A stretch of 6,089 nt of DNA from an uncultured Paenibacillaceae bacterium (GCA_937874515.1 CALNBV010000047.1:1-6089), one strand, 5' to 3'; shown: positions 1-4,913, counted from the stretch's first letter. The notes: generated by a model from the sequence alone, not told the origin. Program-made: numbers and translations.

Positions 1-1
1 T

Positions 2-113
2 CGGCGCATCCTTTATTTCTTTTACCCAGATGTTTTGAAGGCGCGCCCGGATTGAGGTTGACCGTCAGTTATACATCTTCGTCGGCGAGGAACTGGCACG
101 ATTTGATTCTTAG
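2..113 (+). pseudogene. Possible frameshifted 3' end of a plus-strand gene entering from the left
   Basis: This is a tentative call. From 39 to the TAG at 111-113 one plus frame reads as plausible protein, ending in ...GEELARFDS. Upstream of it the same frame is closed by TGA at 36-38. The adjacent frame is open from base 2 (RRILYFFYPDVLKAR). Removing one C from the CCC run near 46-48 would join the two into a continuous reading of about 36 residues ending at the same TAG. That pattern fits a gene tail with one frameshift, convergent to the superoxide dismutase gene 8 bases further on. I do not recognise the family. The stretch is short and GC-rich, so it may simply be non-coding, or the break could be a sequencing error. 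Confidence 0.2.
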
Positions 114-121
114 CATCTCTT

Positions 122-1093
122 TTAATAGGGTCTCCAACGAAGCTTTTGTGCTTCCTGAAGGCGGTGGGCTACATTGGACCAATTGACCACATTCCACCAG
201 GCATTAATATATTCCTTCCTCCGATTTTGATACTTCAAATAATAGGCGTGTTCCCATACATCGAGAACCAATAAAGGAACAATATCCTGCTGGGCTAGAT
301 TTTGGTGTTTTTCAGCCTGGAGAATCTCCAGGCGATGGGAACGAGGGGACCAGACTAAAATAGCCCATCCGCCACCTTCAACTTTCTCCGCGGCATTAGA
401 AAAATGGTCTCGAAACTTTTCAAAACTGCCAAAGCTTCTCTCTATTTCCCGGGCAAGAACACCTGTTGGCTTTCCGCCCCCTCTGGGTTTCATATTGTTC
501 CAAAAGATGGTGTGTAAGTAATGGCCGGAACCATTAAACGCCGCTTCCCGTTCCCAATGTTTTATTAATGAATAATCACCAGTATCTCTCGCTTTTTTCA
601 TTTCTTTTTCTGCTTTATTTAATCCATCCACATAAGACTTATGGTGAATATCATGATGAAGGCGCATGGTTTGTTCGTCAATATATGGTTCTAAAGCATT
701 GTAGGGATAAGGGAGGGGAGGAAGGGTATGTTCACCAATAGGAACAGGTTGGATGGGGACATTAGGATTATGGGCTTCATTTGGCCGTTCTTCTACCTGG
801 CCATGAACAGGTTGATATCCCCATTTATTTAGTTGGGTTTGCATAAAATAGGAAAATTGCTGATAGAGGCCATAAGCCTGATCCATAAGCTTTTGCCGAA
901 GGTGGCCTGCCTTCCTTTGGGCTTCTAGCTTTTTGCGAAGTTTAGTAAACTGTTCCGACCAGACCTCGTATTGTTTAATGATTTCAGGGGTTGTTGCAGG
1001 GTGTTGTTTTAATTGGCTTAAGTAATCTTCCTGGTAGGCACTCCATTGAATCAATTGGTCTAACTGTTGGATATCCGGGGGAAGTGTGTTCAT
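122..1093 (-). CDS. Fe/Mn-family superoxide dismutase with N-terminal extension (SodF-like), 323 aa
   Basis: Converts superoxide to hydrogen peroxide and oxygen, probably in the cytoplasm, since no signal peptide is visible. The catalytic part spans about residues 123-315. By alignment to the family, metal ligands are H146, H194, D278 (in DVWEH) and H282, and Y154 is the active-site gateway tyrosine. Residues 1-95 are an extra charged, probably helical region, followed by a Pro-rich linker to about 130. Classic SODs are near 200 aa, whereas Bacillus SodF/SodA2-type proteins carry a similar extension. The second-sphere position that is Gln in E. coli FeSOD is Gly190 here, and the residue matching Gln146 of E. 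coli MnSOD appears to be His263, so metal choice is uncertain. The ATG at 1093 was chosen because AGGAGGA lies about 10 bases upstream. A longer reading to 1210 would add 39 residues with no ribosome binding site at its start. The LysM gene lies upstream on the same strand. Confidence 0.93.
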   Translation of the reverse strand: MNTLPPDIQQLDQLIQWSAYQEDYLSQLKQHPATTPEIIKQYEVWSEQFTKLRKKLEAQRKAGHLRQKLMDQAYGLYQQFSYFMQTQLNKWGYQPVHGQVEERPNEAHNPNVPIQPVPIGEHTLPPLPYPYNALEPYIDEQTMRLHHDIHHKSYVDGLNKAEKEMKKARDTGDYSLIKHWEREAAFNGSGHYLHTIFWNNMKPRGGGKPTGVLAREIERSFGSFEKFRDHFSNAAEKVEGGGWAILVWSPRSHRLEILQAEKHQNLAQQDIVPLLVLDVWEHAYYLKYQNRRKEYINAWWNVVNWSNVAHRLQEAQKLRWRPY

Positions 1094-1099
1094 AAAGAT

Positions 1100-1110
1100 G
1101 TATTCCTCCT
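1100..1110 (-). promoter_or_regulatory. Ribosome binding site fixing the superoxide dismutase start
   Basis: Read on the minus strand, AGGAGGAATAC precedes the ATG at 1093-1091, with about 11 bases between AGGAGG and the ATG. It supports this start over the upstream in-frame ATG at 1210. Confidence 0.75.
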
Positions 1111-1120
1111 TTGATAGGCA

Positions 1121-1149
1121 CTTATACCATATGTATGTGACAGTGGGAA
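1121..1149 (-). promoter_or_regulatory. Possible sigma-A promoter for the superoxide dismutase gene
   Basis: On the minus strand a TTCCCA hexamer (1149-1144) and a TATAAG hexamer (1126-1121) are 17 bases apart, matching the sigma-A consensus at 4/6 and 5/6 positions. Transcription would start near 1114, about 20 bases before the SOD start codon, just upstream of the ribosome binding site. The -35 is weak and no obvious PerR/Fur box is seen, so this is tentative. Confidence 0.3.
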
Positions 1150-1199
1150 GAATGGGAAAAAAATAGGCAATAAATTTATTTTTACAACATAGGTAAAGA

Positions 1200-1222
1200 C
1201 CAGGCCTCAAAAAGTGGCCTGG
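1200..1222 (-). terminator. GC hairpin between the LysM and SOD genes, weak terminator
   Basis: CCAGGCC at 1200-1206 and GGCCTGG at 1216-1222 form a perfect 7-bp stem with a 9-base loop, 15 bases after the LysM stop codon. On the minus strand only a broken T-run (TCTTT) follows, so termination may be partial. It could attenuate readthrough from the LysM gene into the SOD gene, or stabilise the upstream mRNA's 3' end. Confidence 0.45.
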
Positions 1223-1237
1223 CCTAAGGATTAGATA

Positions 1238-1513
1238 TTAATAGTAACGGTTTTGTTCTAAACGGCGAACTCTTCGCTGTAAATTGTCTACCTCTCTTTC
1301 GAGGCGGGTGACCCTGCGATTAAGGTCAGCTCCCGGAAAGCCTGGCCCAGGTCCGGGTCCAGGCCCTGGTCCTGGGACGGGAATACGAATCAATTGGCCA
1401 ACAAATAAAATTGGAGAGGTTAAATTATTTTGTTGTGCAAGGGTTTGAGGGGGGACATTAAAACGTTGGGCAATGGAATAAAGGGTATCACCAGGACGTA
1501 CAATGTAATCCAT
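1238..1513 (-). CDS. Small LysM protein with (Pro-Gly)6 linker and C-terminal coiled coil, 91 aa
   Basis: One LysM domain covers about residues 2-46 (YIVRPGDTLYSIA...NN...VGQLIRIP) and is expected to bind peptidoglycan or chitin-like glycans. It is followed by six Pro-Gly dipeptides (47-58) and a short coiled coil (62-88) with perfect a/d spacing: L64, V68, L71, V75, L78, V82, L85. The C-terminus is rich in Arg and ends in RYY. There is no signal peptide. A LysM at the very N-terminus without a secretion signal is known in spore-coat or cortex-associated proteins such as SafA, which are made in the mother cell, so a forespore-surface role is a reasonable inference. The ATG at 1513 has AAAGGATG about 8 bases upstream on the minus strand. 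The gene is divergent from the lipoprotein gene starting at 1695. The domain call is firm; the precise role is unknown. Confidence 0.88.
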   Translation of the reverse strand: MDYIVRPGDTLYSIAQRFNVPPQTLAQQNNLTSPILFVGQLIRIPVPGPGPGPGPGPGFPGADLNRRVTRLEREVDNLQRRVRRLEQNRYY

Positions 1514-1547
1514 TCCGTAATCATCCTTTCAAAAAAAAGTGATACCC

Positions 1548-1556
1548 TATTCTATG
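1548..1556 (-). promoter_or_regulatory. Possible sigma-K-like -10 element for the LysM gene
   Basis: The minus strand reads CATAGAATA here, which fits the sigma-K -10 consensus CATAnnnTA exactly. It lies 35 bases upstream of the LysM start codon, so a transcript would begin just before the ribosome binding site. I cannot find a convincing -35 (AC) element 16-17 bases upstream, so this is suggestive only. It would fit late mother-cell expression of a coat protein. Confidence 0.28.
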
Positions 1557-1618
1557 CAAGACCCCTTTTCCTTTCCTAGATGATTGTCCTAGTATAATAG
1601 CGGAATTGTACTAATTCT

Positions 1619-1646
1619 TTGTTTATATTTAGTTGGGTTTGATAAT
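1619..1646 (+). promoter_or_regulatory. Possible sigma-A promoter for the lipoprotein gene
   Basis: TTGTTT at 1619-1624 and GATAAT at 1641-1646 are separated by 16 bases in an AT-rich stretch. The -10 matches the consensus at 5/6 positions and the -35 is weak. A transcript would have a leader of about 40 bases before the ATG at 1695. A perfect TATAAT at 1593-1598 is an alternative, but it has no -35 at a suitable distance. Confidence 0.35.
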
Positions 1647-1682
1647 AATCTAATAGTAAAGAACATCTCTCTTAACGAATGA

Positions 1683-1692
1683 AGGAGGAGGT
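1683..1692 (+). promoter_or_regulatory. Very strong ribosome binding site of the lipoprotein gene
   Basis: AGGAGGAGGT ends two bases before the ATG at 1695. The run offers several registers of anti-Shine-Dalgarno pairing and fixes the start codon. Confidence 0.8.
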
Positions 1693-1694
1693 AA

Positions 1695-2495
1695 ATGAAG
1701 AAGCGGAACCTGAGTAGAATAGGGTTGCTAATCGTTATTGCCTCCCTTTTTTTGTTAACTGGATGTGTTAAGGGGATTTTTCATGTTACTGTCAATAAAA
1801 ATGGTTCAGCAGATTTTAATTATAAAATTGCTTTTCCAGCTTCCTTTGTCAACTTAATGTCTGAAATGAAGGACAATCCTATTGAACAGGTGAAAAAAGA
1901 AGTTAAAAAAGATGGATATGAAGTGGTTCCTTATCGCTCAGGAAATTTGATGGGGATTGAGGCACGAAAGCATATTGATAATGTGTTAGAACTGGAAAAT
2001 GAATCATTAATGAATTCAATGAAAACCTCAGGACAGATTCCTAAAAAACCTTCGGAAAAAAGCACAGGGCAAAGCACCAGTAATGTACAAAGCAATAAAA
2101 ATCCTCAGGTGATTAAAGAAGAAGGGATCTTATTTGACACGTACCGTTTAAAAGGAAACGTAGATTTATCAGCCCTTAATATCCCCGAATCTGTTAAAAA
2201 ATATGTAGGAACTTCAGGTGATGAATTAACTAAACAGTTTTACGACCAGATGGATTTTCGCTTTCTTTTAACCCTGCCTATTCAAGCAAAGGAAAGCAAT
2301 GCAACCCGGATTATTGGAGAAAATGGAAAGACCTATGAATGGGAACTCACTCCAGGTAAGAACAACAACCTAACAATTTCTGCAGTTCTACCTAACGTAA
2401 GAAACTGGTTGTATTTAATAGGAGGAGTGGTTGGCTTGCTTCTTCTTATGTATATCAATAAAAAAATAAAGAGGAAACAATTCAGAGGCCGTTAA
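1695..2495 (+). CDS. LppM/DUF3153-like lipoprotein with C-terminal membrane anchor, 266 aa
   Basis: The N-terminus is a lipoprotein signal peptide: a basic start (MKKR), a hydrophobic stretch (9-21) and lipobox LTGC with the lipidated Cys24. The mature part begins VKGIFHVTVNKNGSADFNYKI, which resembles the LppM (DUF3153) domain in its alternating beta-strand pattern around a central N-x-x-G-S-A-D turn. A Ser/Thr/Lys/Asn-rich low-complexity insert spans about 108-137. A second folded segment (143-232) follows, then a transmembrane helix at 238-254 and a basic tail (KKIKRKQFRGR). The protein is therefore probably extracytoplasmic and attached at both ends, by lipid and by helix. The function of the family in Firmicutes is not known to me. 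It is transcribed alone, being divergent from the LysM gene and closed by a terminator. The signal peptide and topology are firm; the family name is less so. Confidence 0.85.
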   Translation: MKKRNLSRIGLLIVIASLFLLTGCVKGIFHVTVNKNGSADFNYKIAFPASFVNLMSEMKDNPIEQVKKEVKKDGYEVVPYRSGNLMGIEARKHIDNVLELENESLMNSMKTSGQIPKKPSEKSTGQSTSNVQSNKNPQVIKEEGILFDTYRLKGNVDLSALNIPESVKKYVGTSGDELTKQFYDQMDFRFLLTLPIQAKESNATRIIGENGKTYEWELTPGKNNNLTISAVLPNVRNWLYLIGGVVGLLLLMYINKKIKRKQFRGR

Positions 2496-2508
2496 AGGCC
2501 TTTTTTTT
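2484..2508 (+). terminator. Rho-independent terminator overlapping the lipoprotein stop codon
   Basis: AGGCC (2486-2490) and GGCCT (2497-2501) pair around the loop GTTAAA, extendable by a wobble and an A-T pair to seven pairs. A run of eight T starts at 2501. The stop codon TAA (2493-2495) lies in the loop, so the end of translation and of transcription nearly coincide. Confidence 0.75.
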
Positions 2509-2528
2509 ATTCCTCAAAAAGTATGAAA

Positions 2529-2563
2529 AAAGGGAAAAAAATGTGTGGAGGATTTTTCCCTTT
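2529..2563. repeat. 11-bp inverted repeat downstream of the terminator
   Basis: AAAGGGAAAAA (2529-2539) and TTTTTCCCTTT (2553-2563) are perfect reverse complements separated by 13 bases. The stem is AT-rich with a GGG/CCC core. It could be a second terminator-like structure insulating the lipoprotein gene from the downstream operon, or a protein-binding dyad. Confidence 0.5.
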
Positions 2564-2614
2564 CCTCTTTTAATTTTCACACCATTTCCCCCTAATCTTA
2601 ACCCATTTATTGGA

Positions 2615-2620
2615 TATAAT
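2615..2620 (+). promoter_or_regulatory. Perfect -10 hexamer for the E1-like operon
   Basis: TATAAT sits 30 bases upstream of the TTG start of the first E1-like gene, placing the likely transcript start near 2627. The region 16-18 bases upstream has no good TTGACA match, so the promoter may be weak or need an activator. Confidence 0.42.
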
Positions 2621-2637
2621 AGCTTCAGCAAGTTGAG

Positions 2638-2642
2638 GGAGG
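2638..2642 (+). promoter_or_regulatory. Ribosome binding site selecting the TTG start at 2650
   Basis: GGAGG ends seven bases before TTG at 2650, the ideal distance. An ATG at 2644 is only one base from it and is followed at once by TAA, so it cannot be used productively. The next in-frame ATG (2689) has no ribosome binding site. Confidence 0.7.
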
Positions 2643-2649
2643 GATGTAA

Positions 2650-3510
2650 TTGATTCAGCACTTAGAACAGGAATCTTTTTATAAAGAAATGGTGAAGAAA
2701 AATATTGGTGTATATTCAGAACAGGAACAAGAACGGTTGAAAAATGCAAAAGTGATTATTTTTGGCCTGGGTGGAGTCGGGGGAATGGAAGCCATTTTAT
2801 GTGCACGCATGGGCATAGGCCATGTAACAGGCGTTGATCCAGATGAATTTGATATTTCCAATCTGAACAGGCAAATGCTTTCCTCCATCGATGGCATTGG
2901 ACGTCCAAAAGCGCGGATGGCTGAAGAATTGCTAAAAAATATTAATCTCTTTATTTCTTTGAAAATGGTTCAGGAAAATGTAGATGAACACAATGTAAAA
3001 CAATTAATTCATGGTCATGATTTAGTTTTAGAAGCAGTAGATGATATGCCTTCCCGGGTCATTATTCATCGTACAGCAAGGGAAATGGGGATTCCCAGTG
3101 TAGGGATGTCAGGGAGTCCTCCAACACGGGGATTTGTTTCTTCCTTTTTCCCTGATGGGATTCCTTATGAGGAAGCATTAAATTTGCCAGGGATGGGGAA
3201 GAAATTAACGGACTTAGAATTGCGGGAAGAAATTGCAGAAGTGAAAAAAGCCAGGGCATGGTATTCCGTCAAACTAGGGGCTCCTGAAGCGTGGGCACGT
3301 GATTTCTGTGAGGGGCGTGCAGGTTGGATTATCACTCCAGTGAGAGCGCACTTATTGTCTCTTTTTAGTTTTCATGAAGCAGTACAAATTCTCACAGGTA
3401 GAGAGCCCTTAGCCCGGGCACCAAAAGGAATACTTATCGATTTAGACCTGACTACACCAGTAAGAGTATCACCTCCGCCCATTGGCGGTTGGGATTATTC
3501 TACACTGTAA
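2650..3510 (+). CDS. ThiF/MoeB/HesA-family E1-like adenylyltransferase, first of a tandem pair, 286 aa
   Basis: E1-like enzymes adenylate a carboxylate, usually the C-terminus of a ubiquitin-like or sulfur-carrier protein, using ATP. The Rossmann nucleotide loop is GLGGVGG (39-45). Further family residues are D63 (VDPDEFD), the NLNRQ motif with R74 and Q75, K87 and D131, and each sits one position later than its MoeB counterpart (D62, R73, Q74, K86, D130). The usual T-D-N around the last aspartate is V-D-D here. A PP-x-RG motif (157-161) and a C-terminal helical part follow. There are only two cysteines, C51 and C219, so the MoeB/ThiF zinc CxxC pairs are absent. C219 lies in the second half and might or might not act as a thioester cysteine. 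The C-terminus is GGWDYSTL, shared in pattern with the next gene. Translation starts at TTG. The substrate is unknown. Confidence 0.88.
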   Translation: MIQHLEQESFYKEMVKKNIGVYSEQEQERLKNAKVIIFGLGGVGGMEAILCARMGIGHVTGVDPDEFDISNLNRQMLSSIDGIGRPKARMAEELLKNINLFISLKMVQENVDEHNVKQLIHGHDLVLEAVDDMPSRVIIHRTAREMGIPSVGMSGSPPTRGFVSSFFPDGIPYEEALNLPGMGKKLTDLELREEIAEVKKARAWYSVKLGAPEAWARDFCEGRAGWIITPVRAHLLSLFSFHEAVQILTGREPLARAPKGILIDLDLTTPVRVSPPPIGGWDYSTL

Positions 3511-3512
3511 AT

Positions 3513-3519
3513 AGGGGGA
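3513..3519 (+). promoter_or_regulatory. Ribosome binding site deciding the second E1-like start
   Basis: AGGGGGA ends six bases before ATG 3526 but immediately before ATG 3520. The spacing therefore favours the downstream ATG. Confidence 0.55.
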
Positions 3520-3525
3520 ATGAGA

Positions 3526-4368
3526 ATGTCTATTTATGAAGCTAGTTTTACCCGCAATATCGGTGTGATTACCCATGAGGAACAAGAGAAATTAAGAAGT
3601 GCCCGTGTTACTGTTGTCGGTGCAGGTGGTGTAGGGGGGATTACAGATATCCAATTGGCGCGCATGGGAGTAGGGTGTATTCACGTTATTGATGATGATG
3701 TATTCGAAGAAAGTAACTTGAATCGGCAAATGTTAAGTGCTACAAGTGTTATCAACCACTCCAAAGCAGAAACTGCCCGTAACGTATTACAGGATATTTC
3801 CCCAGAGATGGAAGTGAAAGTGACTCGGGTTAGAATAAATGAAGAGAATGCAGAAGATTTACTGGCTGATACAGATGTCATTATTGATGCTACTGATAAT
3901 TTAGTGGCCAGGGTTATTATTCATCGTACAGCAAAAAAACTAGGAATTCCTTCTATATGGATTGCGGTAACCCCACCTTTTCGCGGTGGAGTGATGGCAT
4001 TTACCCCGGATTCTCCTCCTTTCGAATTAGTCATGAGCCATCCTTCTTATCAAAAGGAACTGACAGAGGAGATGAAACAACAAATTAACCACATTAAAGA
4101 TGAAAGGGCGAAATTCTCTGTTAGCCAGGGAGCATTAGCCTCCTGGGCGGAAGGGTATGTAGATGGAGAAAAACCATGGGCAGTTCTCTCTCCTGTGGCT
4201 AACATTGTAGGAATTCTAGCTAGTTTCGAAGCATTTAAATTATTGATTCAACGGCCGGGATTAGAACCAGCCATTGGGCCGAAATTGGTAAGGGTTGATC
4301 TGGCATCGGAAAATATGGTGAAGGTGGAAACCCCTGAAGATGGCCTATGGGACAATACCACTCTTTAA
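3526..4368 (+). CDS. ThiF/MoeB/HesA-family E1-like adenylyltransferase, second of a tandem pair, 280 aa
   Basis: A paralogue of the preceding gene, collinear along its whole length (for example NIGV near the N-terminus, SNLNRQML, RVIIHRTA, and the W-D-x-T-T-L end). Nucleotide-binding features are GAGGVGG (32-38), the acidic cluster D56-D58, NLNRQ (64-68, R67), K80, and the canonical A-T-D-N at 122-125 with D124. PP-x-RG occurs at 150-154. The only cysteine is C51, early in the Rossmann domain, so neither a zinc site nor a conventional catalytic cysteine is present, and an adenylation-only or partner role is likely. The gene starts 15 bases after the first E1-like gene and is surely co-transcribed with it. 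E1-like proteins work as dimers, so a heterodimer is possible. ATG 3526 is preferred by ribosome binding site spacing; ATG 3520 would add two residues. It is not assignable to MoeB, ThiF or TcdA. Confidence 0.88.
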   Translation: MSIYEASFTRNIGVITHEEQEKLRSARVTVVGAGGVGGITDIQLARMGVGCIHVIDDDVFEESNLNRQMLSATSVINHSKAETARNVLQDISPEMEVKVTRVRINEENAEDLLADTDVIIDATDNLVARVIIHRTAKKLGIPSIWIAVTPPFRGGVMAFTPDSPPFELVMSHPSYQKELTEEMKQQINHIKDERAKFSVSQGALASWAEGYVDGEKPWAVLSPVANIVGILASFEAFKLLIQRPGLEPAIGPKLVRVDLASENMVKVETPEDGLWDNTTL

Positions 4369-4387
4369 AGAGAAGGATCAACGGCAA

Positions 4388-4834
4388 ATGATTGGTGTGG
4401 CTATCATATTGTTGGCTGTTGCCGTGGCAAGTCTATTGTTTAAAGACTACCTTTTGGCGGCAGCCGCCGCCCTGCTTCTTATTTTATCTCTGGCGCATTT
4501 AAAACCTGCCTTGGATGTATTACAGACATACTCTTTTTCAATAGGAATTTTCTTTTTAATGGTGTTTATTCTCCTTCCCATTGCAACGGGAAAAATCAAG
4601 CTGGGGCAGTCTTTGCAAGCCTATTTAAATTGGCCCTTTATCGTTGCTATTGTAGCTGGGATTCTTATCTCTTATTTAGGTGGAGTAGGCGTAAAAGCGA
4701 TGCCACAATTTCCTCAGGTTTTATTAGGGGTTATAATTGGCACCTTAATTGCTACCCTGTTTTTCAAAGGGTTGCCTGCAGGCTTAATCATTGCTGCCGG
4801 TGTTGTTGGAATTCTCATGAAATATTTAAATTAG
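4388..4834 (+). CDS. DUF441/UPF0756 (YtwI-like) membrane protein, 148 aa
   Basis: A small integral membrane protein with six hydrophobic segments at about residues 2-18, 21-36, 49-66, 82-97, 110-126 and 129-146. The L-P-I-A-T-G-K-I motif (63-70) and the C-terminal pattern L-x-G-x-x-I-G-T-L-I-A...G-L-P-A-G-L-I-I-A-A-G resemble the UPF0756 family, which includes B. subtilis YtwI (about 154 aa). The biochemical role of the family is not known. I place the start at ATG 4388, where AGAAGGA lies about 10 bases upstream and the length matches the family. An in-frame ATG at 4340 would add 16 polar residues and overlap the previous gene by 29 bases. The gene starts 19 bases after the E1-like pair and is probably the last gene of that operon. 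No clear terminator follows; the short spacer to yfhP is AT-rich. Confidence 0.8.
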   Translation: MIGVAIILLAVAVASLLFKDYLLAAAAALLLILSLAHLKPALDVLQTYSFSIGIFFLMVFILLPIATGKIKLGQSLQAYLNWPFIVAIVAGILISYLGGVGVKAMPQFPQVLLGVIIGTLIATLFFKGLPAGLIIAAGVVGILMKYLN

Positions 4835-4902
4835 CTCAAGATAATATTTATTTTAACTTAATATTTCTCCATTATGCTTAAGGTGTAAACCAAGGGTGGA
4901 AT

Positions 4903-4912
4903 GGAGGAGGAG
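4903..4912 (+). promoter_or_regulatory. Ribosome binding site deciding the yfhP-like start
   Basis: GGAGGAGGAG ends one base before ATG 4914, with the first GGAGG six bases away. The alternative GTG at 4896 would place this site inside the coding region and has only a weak GGG upstream. Confidence 0.7.
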
Positions 4913-4913
4913 A

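Noticed and set aside
1094..1210. Upstream in-frame ATG at 1210 extending the superoxide dismutase by 39 residues
   Set aside because: There is no ribosome binding site before it. It would run through the intergenic hairpin and promoter-like region, whereas ATG 1093 has AGGAGGA at a suitable distance.
1340..1375. Slippage-prone DNA repeat encoding the Pro-Gly run
   Set aside because: Codons for Pro and Gly vary from unit to unit, so the DNA is not a perfect tandem repeat; only the peptide repeats.
2679..2897. Minus-strand open frame inside the first E1-like gene
   Set aside because: It lies fully antisense to a conserved gene and has no recognisable motif or ribosome binding site. The same holds for minus frames at 3062-3259 and 3681-3881.
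2650..4368. Assignment of the E1-like genes as moeB, thiF or tcdA
   Set aside because: The zinc CxxC pairs are missing, no molybdenum cofactor or thiamine genes are adjacent, and the C-terminal part does not look like TcdA.
4340..4387. Upstream start of the DUF441 protein at ATG 4340
   Set aside because: It adds a polar 16-residue leader and a 29-base overlap with the previous gene. ATG 4388 has AGAAGGA about 10 bases upstream and gives the family length. The extension cannot be fully excluded.
2650..4834. A bacterial ubiquitination-like (Bil or E1-E2-JAB) defence operon
   Set aside because: No E2, JAB/JAMM protease or ubiquitin-like gene lies in the operon; the neighbour is a DUF441 membrane protein.
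4630..4881. Plus-strand open frame overlapping the DUF441 gene
   Set aside because: It is an out-of-frame reading rich in Cys, Trp and Arg, as expected from a shifted membrane protein gene, and has no start signal of its own.
4896..4913. GTG start for the yfhP-like gene
   Set aside because: It would bury the GGAGGAGGAG site in the coding sequence. Starting at ATG 4914 gives MDTGTH, the family's typical N-terminus.
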